The translations under genes were made by a program, and so were the position numbers. Below are positions 52,392 through 60,963 of a DNA stretch of 64,000 nucleotides, in pieces. Source of the stretch: Mumia xiangluensis (GTDB lineage: Bacteria > Actinomycetota > Actinomycetes > Propionibacteriales > Nocardioidaceae); the NCBI RefSeq assembly GCF_010994095.1, contig NZ_WJYO01000003.1:496001-560000 (forward strand), in the 5' to 3' direction. The notes beneath the pieces were generated by a model. That model was given only the letters and a program-made list of their open reading frames with translations, searched no databases and was not told the DNA's origin. Every line of letters starts with the position of its first letter. Within the stretch, counting starts at the first letter, position 1.

Positions 52392-53258
52392 TCACTCCGG
52401 CAGCTCGACGGCCTGGCCGGGGATGCTCCACTCGGACAGGTCCATGATCTGCCCGAGGTTCGCGGCGATGTCCTCGATCGTCGCGTCAGCGTTCTCGTAG
52501 CCCTGCGTCTGAGCGATGAACGTGCGCGCGAACGTCCCGGCGACGGCGTGGAAGATCTCCCCGGTGGTCTCGCAGGACTCGTGGCACAGGTAGCCGACCA
52601 TCGGCGCGACCCGGTCCGGCGACATCTTCTCGTGCAGGCGCTCAGGAAGCATCGCCGCCGTCATCGCGGTGGCTGCCCCGGGCGAGATCAGGTTGACCTT
52701 GATGCCACTGCGAGCGCCCTCGACGGCGAGCGTACGGCCGAGTCCGACGAGCGCGGCCTTGGCCGACGAGTAGTTCGCCTGGCCTAGGTTGCCGTACAAC
52801 CCTGCGACGGAGGTCGTGAAGACGATGCGGCCGTACTCCTGGGCGCGCAGGTGCGGCCATGCCGCCTTCGTCAGGGCGTACGAGCCGAAGTAGTGGACCG
52901 CGAGCACGTCGGACAGCTCCTCGTCGGACATCTTCGCGAACGACCGGTCGCGCACCATGCCGGCGTTGTTCACCAGGACGTCCACGCGGCCGAACGCGTC
53001 GAGCGCGGTCGCGACGACCGACTCGCCGGCGCCGGCCTCGCCGATCGATCCGTTGTGGGCGACGGCTGTGCCGCCGGCCTCGGTGATCTCCTCGACCAGA
53101 GCACCGGCAGGCGTGCGACCGTCGTCGTCCTTGACGTCGAGATCGTTGACGACGACCTTCGCACCCCGCGAGGCGAGCAGCCGCGCGTACGCCCGGCCAA
53201 GTCCCCCGCCCCCGCCGGTCACGACCGCCACCCGGTCGTCGAAACGAAGCTCTGCCAT
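52392..53258 (-). CDS. SDR (3R)-hydroxyacyl-CoA dehydrogenase, MFE-2 type
   Basis: 288 aa with GGAGGAG upstream. FDDRVAVVTGGGGGLGRAYARLLASRGAKVVVNDLDVKDDDG is the hallmark of the peroxisomal MFE-2/17-beta-HSD4 dehydrogenase unit, followed by NNAGMVRDRSFAKMSDEE and Ser/Tyr/Lys in TTSVAGLYGNLGQANYSSAKAAL. Oxidises (3R)-hydroxyacyl-CoA, including bile-acid and steroid side-chain esters in relatives. First gene of its operon; a TATACT -10 box (53313-53308) lies beside operator E. Confidence 0.88.
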   Translation of the reverse strand: MAELRFDDRVAVVTGGGGGLGRAYARLLASRGAKVVVNDLDVKDDDGRTPAGALVEEITEAGGTAVAHNGSIGEAGAGESVVATALDAFGRVDVLVNNAGMVRDRSFAKMSDEELSDVLAVHYFGSYALTKAAWPHLRAQEYGRIVFTTSVAGLYGNLGQANYSSAKAALVGLGRTLAVEGARSGIKVNLISPGAATAMTAAMLPERLHEKMSPDRVAPMVGYLCHESCETTGEIFHAVAGTFARTFIAQTQGYENADATIEDIAANLGQIMDLSEWSIPGQAVELPE

Positions 53259-53307
53259 GTGCGCTCCTCCAGCTCGTGGCGACCCTGCCGAGCCGCGCGT
53301 GGCGCCA

Positions 53308-53340
53308 AGTATAGCCAACCAACCAGTCGGGCAGTAAAGT
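53308..53340. promoter_or_regulatory. Operator copy E with divergent -10 boxes
   Basis: CAACCAACCAGTCGGGCA at 53316-53333 (15 of 18; the left half is perfect). TATACT (53313-53308) lies 2 bp away for the minus operon. TAAAGT (53335-53340) lies 1 bp away for the plus operon, 8 bases before ATG 53349, which lacks a ribosome site and is therefore probably leaderless. Confidence 0.68.
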
Positions 53341-53348
53341 ACCGAGAC

Positions 53349-54572
53349 ATGAAGAATGTCGTCATCGTCGATACCGTCAGGACCCCCCGAGGCAAGGGCA
53401 AGCCAGGCGGTGCGCTCAGCAGCATCCACCCCCAGGAGCTCCTCGCCGGCGTGCTGCGCGAGCTGCAGCACCGCAATGCCCTCGACCCGTCGACCGTCGC
53501 CGACGTCATCACCGGGTGCGGCAACCCGGTCGGCACCCACGGCGACAACGTCGGACGCCTGGCCGCCCTCGCCGCGGGCTGGCCCACCACCGTCCCCGGC
53601 GTCACCCTCAACCGCGCCTGCGGGTCGGGCCAGCAGGCCATCAACGCCGCCGCGATGATGGTCGAGTCCGGCCAGGCCGACGTGGTCGTCGCCGCCGGCG
53701 TCGACATGATGTCGCAGTACCCGATGCCGGACCGCATGACGCTCGACGCGGGCAACGAGCGGCTGCGCGAGCGCTACCCCATCATCCCGCAGGGCATCTC
53801 CGCCGACCTGATCGCGACGGTCGAGGGCTTCTCGCGGACCGACGTCGACGCGCTCGCCGCCGAGTCCCAGCGTCGCGCGGCCGAGGCGATCGCGGACCAC
53901 CGGTTCGCGCGATCGATGGTCCCCGTCCTGGCGCCCGACGGCACGGTCGTTCTCGACCACGAAGAGCTCCCCCGCGCCACCACGGCCAAGGCGCTCGCCG
54001 GGCTCAAGCCGTCGTTCGGCGGACTCGGGCGCGAGACGTTCGAGGGGTACGCCGAGCCGTTCGACGCGATGGCGATCCGGACGTATCCCGAGGTCGACGA
54101 GATCGAGCACGTGCACCACGCCGGCAACTCCTCCGGACTCGCCGACGGAGCCGCCGCCGTGCTCGTCACCAGCGAGGCGTACGCCCGGGCCCAGGGCTGG
54201 ACGCCACGCGCCCGCATCGTCGCGACCGCCACCGCCGGAGCCGAGCCCGTCATCATGCTGACCGCACCGGGCCCTGCTGCCCAGAGGTGCGCGGACCTCG
54301 CGGGGATGTCGCTCCAGGACGTCGACCTGTTCGAGGTCAACGAGGCGTTCGCCTCGGTCGTCCTGCGGTTCAGCCGCGAGGCCAAGGTCGATCTCGACCG
54401 TGTCAACGTCAACGGTGGCGCCATCGCCCTCGGCCACCCCATCGGCGCGAGCGGGCCGATCCTGATGGCGACACTGATCGACGAGCTCGAGCGCAGCGAC
54501 CGCACGACGGGCCTCGTCACCATGTGCACCGGCGGCGGCATGGGCACCGCGACCGTCGTCGAGCGGATCTGA
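53349..54572 (+). CDS. 3-ketoacyl-CoA thiolase (FadA-like)
   Basis: 407 aa. Nucleophile Cys91 in LNRACGSGQQAINAAA, FEVNEAFASVVLRF, GHPIGASGPILM and the second Cys in MCTGGGMGTATV. The insert FGGLGRETFEGYAEP suits larger substrates. Starts without a Shine-Dalgarno sequence directly after a -10-like box. Completes beta-oxidation for the SDR/MaoC/ligase operon encoded divergently. Confidence 0.9.
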   Translation: MKNVVIVDTVRTPRGKGKPGGALSSIHPQELLAGVLRELQHRNALDPSTVADVITGCGNPVGTHGDNVGRLAALAAGWPTTVPGVTLNRACGSGQQAINAAAMMVESGQADVVVAAGVDMMSQYPMPDRMTLDAGNERLRERYPIIPQGISADLIATVEGFSRTDVDALAAESQRRAAEAIADHRFARSMVPVLAPDGTVVLDHEELPRATTAKALAGLKPSFGGLGRETFEGYAEPFDAMAIRTYPEVDEIEHVHHAGNSSGLADGAAAVLVTSEAYARAQGWTPRARIVATATAGAEPVIMLTAPGPAAQRCADLAGMSLQDVDLFEVNEAFASVVLRFSREAKVDLDRVNVNGGAIALGHPIGASGPILMATLIDELERSDRTTGLVTMCTGGGMGTATVVERI

Positions 54573-54602
54573 GCCGGGGCGCGCGAGCGATCCGGACGCG
54601 AC

Positions 54603-55559
54603 ATGCGAGCCGTTCTCGTCACGGACCGGACCGGACCGGCCGGCGTCCACGTGCGCGACGTGCCGACCCCGCGCCCGCACCCCGACCACGTCCTGGTCGA
54701 GGTGCGGGCGGCGGGCGTGACCTTTCCAGACCTGCTCCTCGCGTACGGGCGCTACCAGGAGGTCCCGGAGCTGCCGTTCGTCCTCGGCGGCGAGTTCGCC
54801 GGCGTCGTCCTGGACGCGCCGTCGGGCTCCGCCTTCACCCCAGGGGACCGCGTCGTGTGCTCCAGCTACACCGGGTTCGCCGAGCAGGCCAGCGTGCCCT
54901 GCGGGCGCGTGCTGCCGCTGCCTGACGACATCACCTTCGAGGACGGGGCGTGCCTGCCGGCGAACTACCTCACGATGATGTTCGGCCTCGGCAGGCGGGG
55001 ACGGATGCAGGCCGGCGAGCGTGTTCTCGTCCATGGCGCCTCCGGCGGTGTGGGAACGGCCTCGATCCAGCTCGCCCTCGCCCTCGGGGCGTCGCAGGTC
55101 GTCGCCGTCACGTCGAGCCCGCTGCCGATCGTCGACGCACGGCTCCATGTCGTCCCGGTCGAGGGATTCGCGGCGCGGACGAAGTCCCTCACCGAAGGCC
55201 ACGGGGTCGACGTGGTCGTGGACCCTGTCGGTGGGGACCGCATCGTGCAGTCTCTTTCCTGCATGGCGCCCGGCGGCCGGGCGCTCGTGCTGGGCTTCGC
55301 CTCGGGGACGATCCCGACGATCGACGTCGGTCTGACACTCGAGCACCAGGTCGACCTCGTCGGGGTCGGCTGGGGCGCGTACCTCGTCAACCAGCCCGAG
55401 ACCCTGCGCGAGGAGTGGGACAGTCTCGTCTCCCTCATGCGCGAGCACCCCCGCCTCCGGCCCGTCATCGACCGCATCCTCACCCTCGACGACGCGGCGG
55501 ACGCGTTGCGTGCGCTCGAGGACCGTCGTGCCCGCGGCCGGCTGGTGCTGCGGCCCTAG
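54603..55559 (+). CDS. Zinc-independent MDR oxidoreductase (quinone/enoyl reductase type)
   Basis: 318 aa. MRAVLVTDRTGPAGVHVRDVPTP, AAGVTFPDLLLAYGRYQ, VLGGEFAGVV, cofactor motif VLVHGASGGVGTASIQLALALGA and PVGGDRIVQSL are typical of NADPH:quinone oxidoreductase/enoyl-reductase MDRs. The catalytic zinc ligands are absent. Could reduce an enoyl or quinone intermediate. Follows the thiolase by 30 bp under operator E and ends 4 bases inside the convergent SnoaL-like gene. Confidence 0.85.
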   Translation: MRAVLVTDRTGPAGVHVRDVPTPRPHPDHVLVEVRAAGVTFPDLLLAYGRYQEVPELPFVLGGEFAGVVLDAPSGSAFTPGDRVVCSSYTGFAEQASVPCGRVLPLPDDITFEDGACLPANYLTMMFGLGRRGRMQAGERVLVHGASGGVGTASIQLALALGASQVVAVTSSPLPIVDARLHVVPVEGFAARTKSLTEGHGVDVVVDPVGGDRIVQSLSCMAPGGRALVLGFASGTIPTIDVGLTLEHQVDLVGVGWGAYLVNQPETLREEWDSLVSLMREHPRLRPVIDRILTLDDAADALRALEDRRARGRLVLRP

Positions 55560-56041
55560 GTCCACAGGCGCGGCTCGACGGCGTGGAGCTGGGCGTCCCG
55601 CGGCGCCGCGGGACCGCCCGCTCCCCGCGGAGCGATCGCTCGCGACCAGGTGATCCGGCACCGACGGTCCGCAATCCGCCAGCCTTCACCGGTACGGCGC
55701 AGCACGTCGTCGTACCAGGCGTCGCCTTCGCGTCCGGCGTACCCGCCCTCGGTCGTGGTGGCCAGGCGCCACGACACCCGGGAGAACGCGACAGCACGGT
55801 CGCGGTCGCCGTCGACCCGGACGACGTGGCCTGTAACCAGGTGCTGGGTGTGGTCGTACCGCTCGTGCAGGCGGGCGAAGTCGGCGACGAGCGTCGCGCG
55901 GTCGGACCAGTACCCGCCTCGTCCGTAGTCCGCGCGCACGTCCTCCGCGAAGACCTGATCGAACAGGTCCCAGCGGCGGCCGTCGACGGCGAGCGCGTAG
56001 AGGTTCACGTTCTGCTGGATCAGCACCTCGTCACAGGCCAC
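55556..56041 (-). CDS. SnoaL-like (NTF2-fold) protein
   Basis: 161 aa from GTG 56041 (GGAG upstream). IQQNVNLYALAVDGRRWDLFDQVFAEDVRADYGRGGYW, HTQHLVTGHVVRVDGDRDRAVAFSRVSWR and DAWYDDVLRRTGEGWRIADRRCRITW form the cone-shaped NTF2 fold with the N-terminal helix and curved sheet. Similar to SnoaL-like isomerases/dehydratases, but no catalytic pair can be assigned by eye. The last roughly 30 residues are Ala/Pro/Arg-rich. Confidence 0.8.
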   Translation of the reverse strand: MACDEVLIQQNVNLYALAVDGRRWDLFDQVFAEDVRADYGRGGYWSDRATLVADFARLHERYDHTQHLVTGHVVRVDGDRDRAVAFSRVSWRLATTTEGGYAGREGDAWYDDVLRRTGEGWRIADRRCRITWSRAIAPRGAGGPAAPRDAQLHAVEPRLWT

Positions 56042-56066
56042 GCGACGCTCCGCGTCCTACGGTCCC

Positions 56067-57695
56067 CTAGGCGGACGCCGGCTGACGGAGCTCTTCGGCG
56101 ATCCGCCGCGCCTCGGAGTAGACGGCCTTGCCGTTCGGACCGCGGGGCACCGTCTCCACGATCGCCACGTGCCGCGGCGCCTTGTAGCTCGCGAGCCGCT
56201 CCTTCACGTGAGCGACGACCTCGTCGGCTCCGATCGCCGGAGCCTCGGGATCAAGGCTGACGACCGCCGCCACCGTCTGGCCCCACTCCGGATCCGGCAG
56301 GCCGATCACCAGGACGTCGGCCACGCTGGGATGGTCGAGGATGACGCCCTCGACCTCCTCGGTGAAGATCTTCTCGCCACCCGAGGTGATGCACAGCGAG
56401 TCCCGCCCCATCAGCTGGATCGTCCCGTCCTCCAGCACGACGGCCCGGTCACCCGGGACAGACCGTCGTTCGCCCTCGACGACGGGGAACGTCCGCTCGG
56501 ACTTCTCCGGGTCCTTGTAGTAGCCGAGGGGAAGCCTTCCGACGACGACGAGCGTGCCCACCACGTCCGATCCGGGCTCGACCGGCTTGCCCTCCTCGTC
56601 GAGAACCGTCGTGTTCGCGCCCGGGCTGAATCTCCCGGTCGGCGGGATGTTGCCCTTCGTGGCGACGGACCACCCCATCCCGAACCCCTCCGACGACGAG
56701 AACCCGTCGAGGATCGACGCCTCGGGCCAGAGCTCGAGGAGACCCTCCTTGCTCGCCTCGCTGAGCATGCCTCCCGACGACAGGAGGTTGCGCACCGACG
56801 ACACGTCCCACCGGTCGGGATCCTCCGCCCGCGCGGCCAGGATCCGCCGGGCGAACACCTCGCCGGCGATGGTCAGACTCTGCACTCGGTGCCGGTCGAT
56901 CGTGTCGAGCAGCTCGGCGGGGTCGAGCGAGGGCGCGACCAGCGATGCGACGGCGCCGCCCTTGTGCATGGCCATCGTCGCGCCGAACCAGCCGCTGCCG
57001 TGCATCATCGGGCTGCATGAGATGTGGACCGGCCCCGGCTCGACGAGGGTGCCTCGGATGCTCGCCTCGAGGTTCTCAAGGTCGAACGAAAGACCCGCGA
57101 CGTCGTTGATCTGACGGAGCATGTCGATCACGCGCCACATGACGCCCTTGGGCATGCCCGTGGTGCCGCCGGTGTAGAGGAGGAAGAGGTCGTCGCCCGA
57201 ACGGCCCCACGCGGAGCGGACCTGGCCGGCATCAGCAGCTGCGGCCTGCTCGTACGGGACCGCCCAGTCGGGGCAGGCCTCCGTGCCGTCGTCGACGTGG
57301 AGGTACTGACGGACGTTGCTCAGCTCCGGCCGCAAGGAGGACATGGTCTCCGTGAACGAGCCGTGGAAGACGACCGACGTGACGTCCGCGTCGTCGAAGA
57401 GGTAGCGCAGCTCCTCGTCGCGGTAACGGTAGTTCGTGTTGATCGCCGGGATGCCGATCTTGAAGGCCGCGTGCTGGACCTCGAGGTACTCCGGGCTGTT
57501 CCGGAGGAAGAGCGCCACCCGGTCGTCCTTGCTGGCGCGCGGATCGAGCAGGGTGCGGGCCACGCCGTTGGCGCGCCGCTCGAACGCGGACCAGGTGAAG
57601 CGACGGTCGCCGTGCGCCTGGGCGAGCGCGTCGGGCAGCACCTCGGCGATCGTCTCCCAGACGGTCGCGATGTTCTCGTGGACCTCGGCAGCCAT
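56067..57695 (-). CDS. Acyl-CoA synthetase (FadD19-like)
   Basis: 542 aa with GGAGGAA upstream. LLYTGGTTGMPKGVMWR, ASILDGFSSSEGFGMGW, GDRAVVLEDGTIQLMGRDSLCITSGGEKIFTEEVE and VPRGPNGKAVYSEARRIAEE with the A10 Lys. The YTGGTTGMPKGVMWR loop and SGGEKIFTEEVE hinge resemble FadD19/FadD17-type ligases that activate steroid side chains in mycobacteria. Third gene behind operator F after an acyl-CoA dehydrogenase pair, a combination reminiscent of steroid side-chain operons. Confidence 0.87.
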   Translation of the reverse strand: MAAEVHENIATVWETIAEVLPDALAQAHGDRRFTWSAFERRANGVARTLLDPRASKDDRVALFLRNSPEYLEVQHAAFKIGIPAINTNYRYRDEELRYLFDDADVTSVVFHGSFTETMSSLRPELSNVRQYLHVDDGTEACPDWAVPYEQAAAADAGQVRSAWGRSGDDLFLLYTGGTTGMPKGVMWRVIDMLRQINDVAGLSFDLENLEASIRGTLVEPGPVHISCSPMMHGSGWFGATMAMHKGGAVASLVAPSLDPAELLDTIDRHRVQSLTIAGEVFARRILAARAEDPDRWDVSSVRNLLSSGGMLSEASKEGLLELWPEASILDGFSSSEGFGMGWSVATKGNIPPTGRFSPGANTTVLDEEGKPVEPGSDVVGTLVVVGRLPLGYYKDPEKSERTFPVVEGERRSVPGDRAVVLEDGTIQLMGRDSLCITSGGEKIFTEEVEGVILDHPSVADVLVIGLPDPEWGQTVAAVVSLDPEAPAIGADEVVAHVKERLASYKAPRHVAIVETVPRGPNGKAVYSEARRIAEELRQPASA

Positions 57696-57735
57696 GGTGG
57701 TTCCTCCTGCGGGATCGAGCCGGTTGGGGGTGCCG

Positions 57736-58896
57736 TCAGCGCGACGACGAACGAGGGGGGCGCGGCAGTCCCAGCCGCTGCTGGGCGACGACGGTCTTGA
57801 GCACCTCGGAGGTGCCGCCGTAGATGGTGGCGATCTGGGACTCGCGGTAGAGGTGCTGCAGCTCGGCGGCCGGCGACTCGTTCGTACGGTCGCTCGCGAG
57901 GCCCTCGACACCGGCGCCGTCGAGCAGTGCGCTGCTCGCGCGCTGGAGGGCCTCCGTGCCGTACACCTTCGCGATCGTGCCCTCGACCGCACCGGCGCGG
58001 GCGGTCTCGCGGGACCACGAGGCGTACGCCCCGAGCAGCCGGGCGACCTCCGCGGACGTCGCGGCACGTCCGAGCCGCGCCAGGAACCGCGGATCGGTGC
58101 CGTGGTCGCCCGTCCGCGCCCAGGCGACGGCCGCCTCGACGAGTCGCCGCAGCTGGGCGGCGAACTCACCGCCCCGCTCGAACGCGAGGGCGACGTTGAC
58201 GATCTCCCATCCGGCCCCTTCCGCGCCGAGCCGAGCCGTGTCGTCGACGCGGAGGTCGGAGTAGTACGTCGTGTTGGTCCGCTGGCCGCTCAGGGTGAAG
58301 ATCGGCGCCGCCGAGAAGCCGGGATCGTCGGTGGGAACGAGGAAGAGCGTGAGACCGGCGTGCTTGGGGACCGTCGGGTCGGTCCGTGCAAGCAGGAAGA
58401 CGTGGTCGGCGATGCTGCCGGCGGTCGTGAAGATCTTCTGGCCGTCGATCACCCAGCCGTCGCCGTCGCGGACGGCCCGGGTCTGGACCGAGGCCAGGTC
58501 GGACCCCGACGCCGGCTCGCTGTAGCCCAGCGCGAGCAGAACCTCGCCGCGGCAGATCGACGGCAGGAAGCGCGCCTTCTGCTCCGGCGTCCCCACCCGG
58601 CGGATCGCCTCGCCGATGATCTGCGTGATCGCCAGCCCCTCGACGGGGGCGCCCGCGGCGGCGAGCTCCTCGTAGACCACGTCGCTGTACGCCCGCGGCC
58701 AGCCCCGACCGCCGTCCTCGGGATCCCAGTGCGCGCCGACCCAGCCCCGGTCCGCCATCGCCTGGTGGAACGCGTCGTCGTGATAGTTGCCAGACTCGGC
58801 CACGCGTGCGCGGACCGCGGGAGTGAGGTGCTCCGCGGCGAAGGCACGGACCTCCGTACGAAGCGCCTCGGCGTGGTCGTCGGTTCCGAAGTCCAT
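57736..58896 (-). CDS. Acyl-CoA dehydrogenase, alpha-type subunit of pair 3
   Basis: 386 aa. YSEPASGSDLASVQTRAVRDGDGWVIDGQKIFTTAG, ALAFERGGEFAAQLRRLVEAA (FER Glu) and YRESQIATIYGGTSEVLKTVVAQQRLGLPRPP. Gly replaces the EGT Glu. Its ATG overlaps the partner's TGA by one base (TGATG), so translation is coupled. Followed 40 bp later by the FadD19-like gene. Confidence 0.86.
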   Translation of the reverse strand: MDFGTDDHAEALRTEVRAFAAEHLTPAVRARVAESGNYHDDAFHQAMADRGWVGAHWDPEDGGRGWPRAYSDVVYEELAAAGAPVEGLAITQIIGEAIRRVGTPEQKARFLPSICRGEVLLALGYSEPASGSDLASVQTRAVRDGDGWVIDGQKIFTTAGSIADHVFLLARTDPTVPKHAGLTLFLVPTDDPGFSAAPIFTLSGQRTNTTYYSDLRVDDTARLGAEGAGWEIVNVALAFERGGEFAAQLRRLVEAAVAWARTGDHGTDPRFLARLGRAATSAEVARLLGAYASWSRETARAGAVEGTIAKVYGTEALQRASSALLDGAGVEGLASDRTNESPAAELQHLYRESQIATIYGGTSEVLKTVVAQQRLGLPRPPRSSSR

Positions 58897-59906
58897 CACT
58901 GTGCCTTTGCCATCGTCGCCGCGCCGACCGCTTCCCAGAGCTGCTCGGGGTCTCCGCCGTGGAGTCGCAACGCCCTGGCTCGCCGCAGGAAGAGCTGCGC
59001 GTCGTACTCGAGCGTGAAGCCGTAGCCGCCGTGGACGTGCAGGCACGCCTCCGCCGCGCGGACCGCGACGTCGCTCGCGAAGGCGTACGCCGCCGTCGCC
59101 ACGCCGCCACGGTCGGGCTCGGCGTGGTCGAGGCTCCATGCGGCGGCCCGCGAGAGCAGCCGTGCCCCGTCCACCTCGATGGCCACCTCTGCCAGGGTGT
59201 GCTGGATCGCCTGGAAGGACCCGATGGGCACCCCGAACTGCTCGCGCACGGTCGCGTACTCGACGGCGACCCGGAGGGCCTCTTCGGCGATCCCCACGAG
59301 CACCGCGGCCGTGCCCGCGTGCCACCGGGCCACGCCGCCAAGCCACGATGCGTACGCCTCCTCGTCGCGCGCGAGCACCGTCCGCTCGACGCCGGGCTCG
59401 TCCAGGCGCACGGAAGCGGCACCGGTGAACCCGAGGTCGTCCACGGGCTCGGCGACCGCTCCTATGGCGAGGACGAGGTCGGCCCCGTCCAGGACGACGA
59501 TCCCCTCGGCCGCCGCAGCACCGGCCGTCACCTGCGCGACGCCACCCTGTGCGGGTCGCGGCGCGAACACGATGAGACCGTCACCGGCGGATCCACTCGC
59601 GACCGGGACCCCGCTCTCGGCCAGAAGAACTGTTGCTGCTGCCGCCTCGACGAGCGGGACGCAGCCGAGGTGCCGTCCGAGGCTCTCCGCGATCAGCGAG
59701 AGCTCGACCGCTCCGCTTCCCGATCCTCCGGCGCCGGCAGGCTGGACCACGCCCAGCGCCCCCATGTCGACGATCACCCGCCACAGATCCGGGTCGAAGC
59801 CGGCCTTCTCGGCGGCCCGCACCCGCTCGATCGACGACTCTCGCGACAACGCCCGGTCGAAGGCGGCCACGATGTCGCGCTGCTCCGCGGAGAGCTCAAA
59901 GTCCAC
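58896..59906 (-). CDS. Acyl-CoA dehydrogenase, beta-type subunit of pair 3
   Basis: 336 aa from GTG 59906 with GAGGGAG upstream. Starts VDFELSAEQRDIVAAFDRALSRES; ESLGRHLGCVPLVEA; ATVREQFGVPIGSFQAIQHTLAEVAIEVDGARLLSRAAAW; ends HGGYGFTLEYDAQLFLRRARALRL with no EGT. First gene of the operon behind operator F (TATACA -10 candidate at 59958-59953). Predicted partner of the 57736 gene product in an alpha2beta2 enzyme. Confidence 0.83.
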   Translation of the reverse strand: MDFELSAEQRDIVAAFDRALSRESSIERVRAAEKAGFDPDLWRVIVDMGALGVVQPAGAGGSGSGAVELSLIAESLGRHLGCVPLVEAAAATVLLAESGVPVASGSAGDGLIVFAPRPAQGGVAQVTAGAAAAEGIVVLDGADLVLAIGAVAEPVDDLGFTGAASVRLDEPGVERTVLARDEEAYASWLGGVARWHAGTAAVLVGIAEEALRVAVEYATVREQFGVPIGSFQAIQHTLAEVAIEVDGARLLSRAAAWSLDHAEPDRGGVATAAYAFASDVAVRAAEACLHVHGGYGFTLEYDAQLFLRRARALRLHGGDPEQLWEAVGAATMAKAQ

Positions 59907-59952
59907 GCCGACTCCCTCATCGTGCCGAGACGCCGCGGCCTCGGTCAATCAC

Positions 59953-59978
59953 TGTATACCCAACTATCTAGTTGGTTG
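59953..59978. promoter_or_regulatory. Operator copy F with minus-strand -10 candidate
   Basis: CAACTATCTAGTTGGTTG at 59961-59978 (16 of 18 to consensus). TATACA (59958-59953) lies 2 bp away on the minus side. The operator overlaps the last codons and TAG stop of the upstream luciferase-like gene, so it marks an internal promoter between adjacent minus-strand units. Confidence 0.64.
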
Positions 59979-60963
59979 GCAAGCCCTCGTCAGCCGACAG
60001 CGGCGAGTGCGCGGCTGCACGGTCGAATGCCGCGACGAGCCCAGCGAACATCTCGTACGCCGCCTCGTAGCTCGGCGGCACCCGCAGGCCCGACCTGAAA
60101 TCGGTGACACCGACGGCGACGAGGCTCGCGACATCGGCGAAGAGGGCGTCATGGTCGACCTGCCGGTCGTCCGTGAACCGCGGCGGCAACGCGTACGCGA
60201 CCTGGATCCGGTCGAAGTCACCGCCCTCGGCCTCGACGAGCGCCCGCATCTCACCCAGGTGCGAGGCGTAGTCCTCCGCGGGTACTCCCCACGGGATCCA
60301 TCCGTGCGCATACTGCGCGAGACGGCGCGCGACAAAGGGCTTCACGCTGCCACCGAGCCACACCGGCACGCCGTCCGTGCGTGCCGGCTTCGGCATCATG
60401 TGGATGCCCTCGAACGTCACGTGCTCGCCGGCGAAGCTCGCGACCGGAGCCGTCCACAGCTCGCGGCAGGCGGCCAGCTGCTCGTCGAGGATGCTGCCGC
60501 GCCGCGCGTAGTCGACGCCGAGGGCGTCGTACTCCGCCTGCTGCCATCCGATCCCCACGCCGAGCTCGAAGCGACCGTGCGACAGCGCGTCGATCGTCGC
60601 GGCCATCTTGGCCAGCAGCACAGGCGGACGCAGCGGCGCGACCAGCACGTTCGTGCCGATCCGGACCCGCGAGGTCACCGCCGCCATCGCAGAGACCACA
60701 GTGAGCGCCTCCATCCACTCACCGTCCGGGCCGGTGGGCTGCGCACCGTTCGCTCGCCCCCCACGCCGAGGATCGGAGTAGTCCCCGAGATCCCCGCCGA
60801 AGACGACGTGGTCGCTGACGTAGATGCGGTCGATGCCCGCGTCGTCGGCGGCGCGCGCCTGATCCAGCACGTGCCGCCAGTCCTCGGGCGCCGACGCGGC
60901 GTAGTTGCGTACCGAGACGCTGAGCTGCGGTCGGCGCGCGCCGTGCTCGACCCGGCTGCTCAC
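59968..60963 (-). CDS. Luciferase-like F420-dependent oxidoreductase
   Basis: 331 aa from GTG 60963, overlapping the thioesterase stop by 4 bases. RRPQLSVSVRNYAASAPEDWRHVLDQARAADDAGIDRIYVSDHVVFGGD, VRIGTNVLVAPLRPPVLLAKMAATIDALSHGRFELGVGIGWQQAEYDALGVDYARRG and VPVWLGGSVKPFVARRLAQYAHGWIPWG are typical TIGR-type F420 LLM features. The second LLM enzyme in the cluster; it differs from the one at 43015 by its longer N-terminus. The last codons lie in operator F. Confidence 0.85.
   Translation of the reverse strand: MSSRVEHGARRPQLSVSVRNYAASAPEDWRHVLDQARAADDAGIDRIYVSDHVVFGGDLGDYSDPRRGGRANGAQPTGPDGEWMEALTVVSAMAAVTSRVRIGTNVLVAPLRPPVLLAKMAATIDALSHGRFELGVGIGWQQAEYDALGVDYARRGSILDEQLAACRELWTAPVASFAGEHVTFEGIHMMPKPARTDGVPVWLGGSVKPFVARRLAQYAHGWIPWGVPAEDYASHLGEMRALVEAEGGDFDRIQVAYALPPRFTDDRQVDHDALFADVASLVAVGVTDFRSGLRVPPSYEAAYEMFAGLVAAFDRAAAHSPLSADEGLPTN

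Noticed and set aside
53259-55661. Apparent N-terminal extension of the MFE-2-like SDR opposite the thiolase and MDR genes.
   Set aside because: It is antisense to two conserved enzymes and lacks domain similarity; GGAGGAG before 53258 marks the real start.
57718-57730. GGTTGGGGGTG near the FadD19-like/dehydrogenase junction as another operator copy.
   Set aside because: Only one half-site resemblance; no opposing CAACC arm at the right distance.
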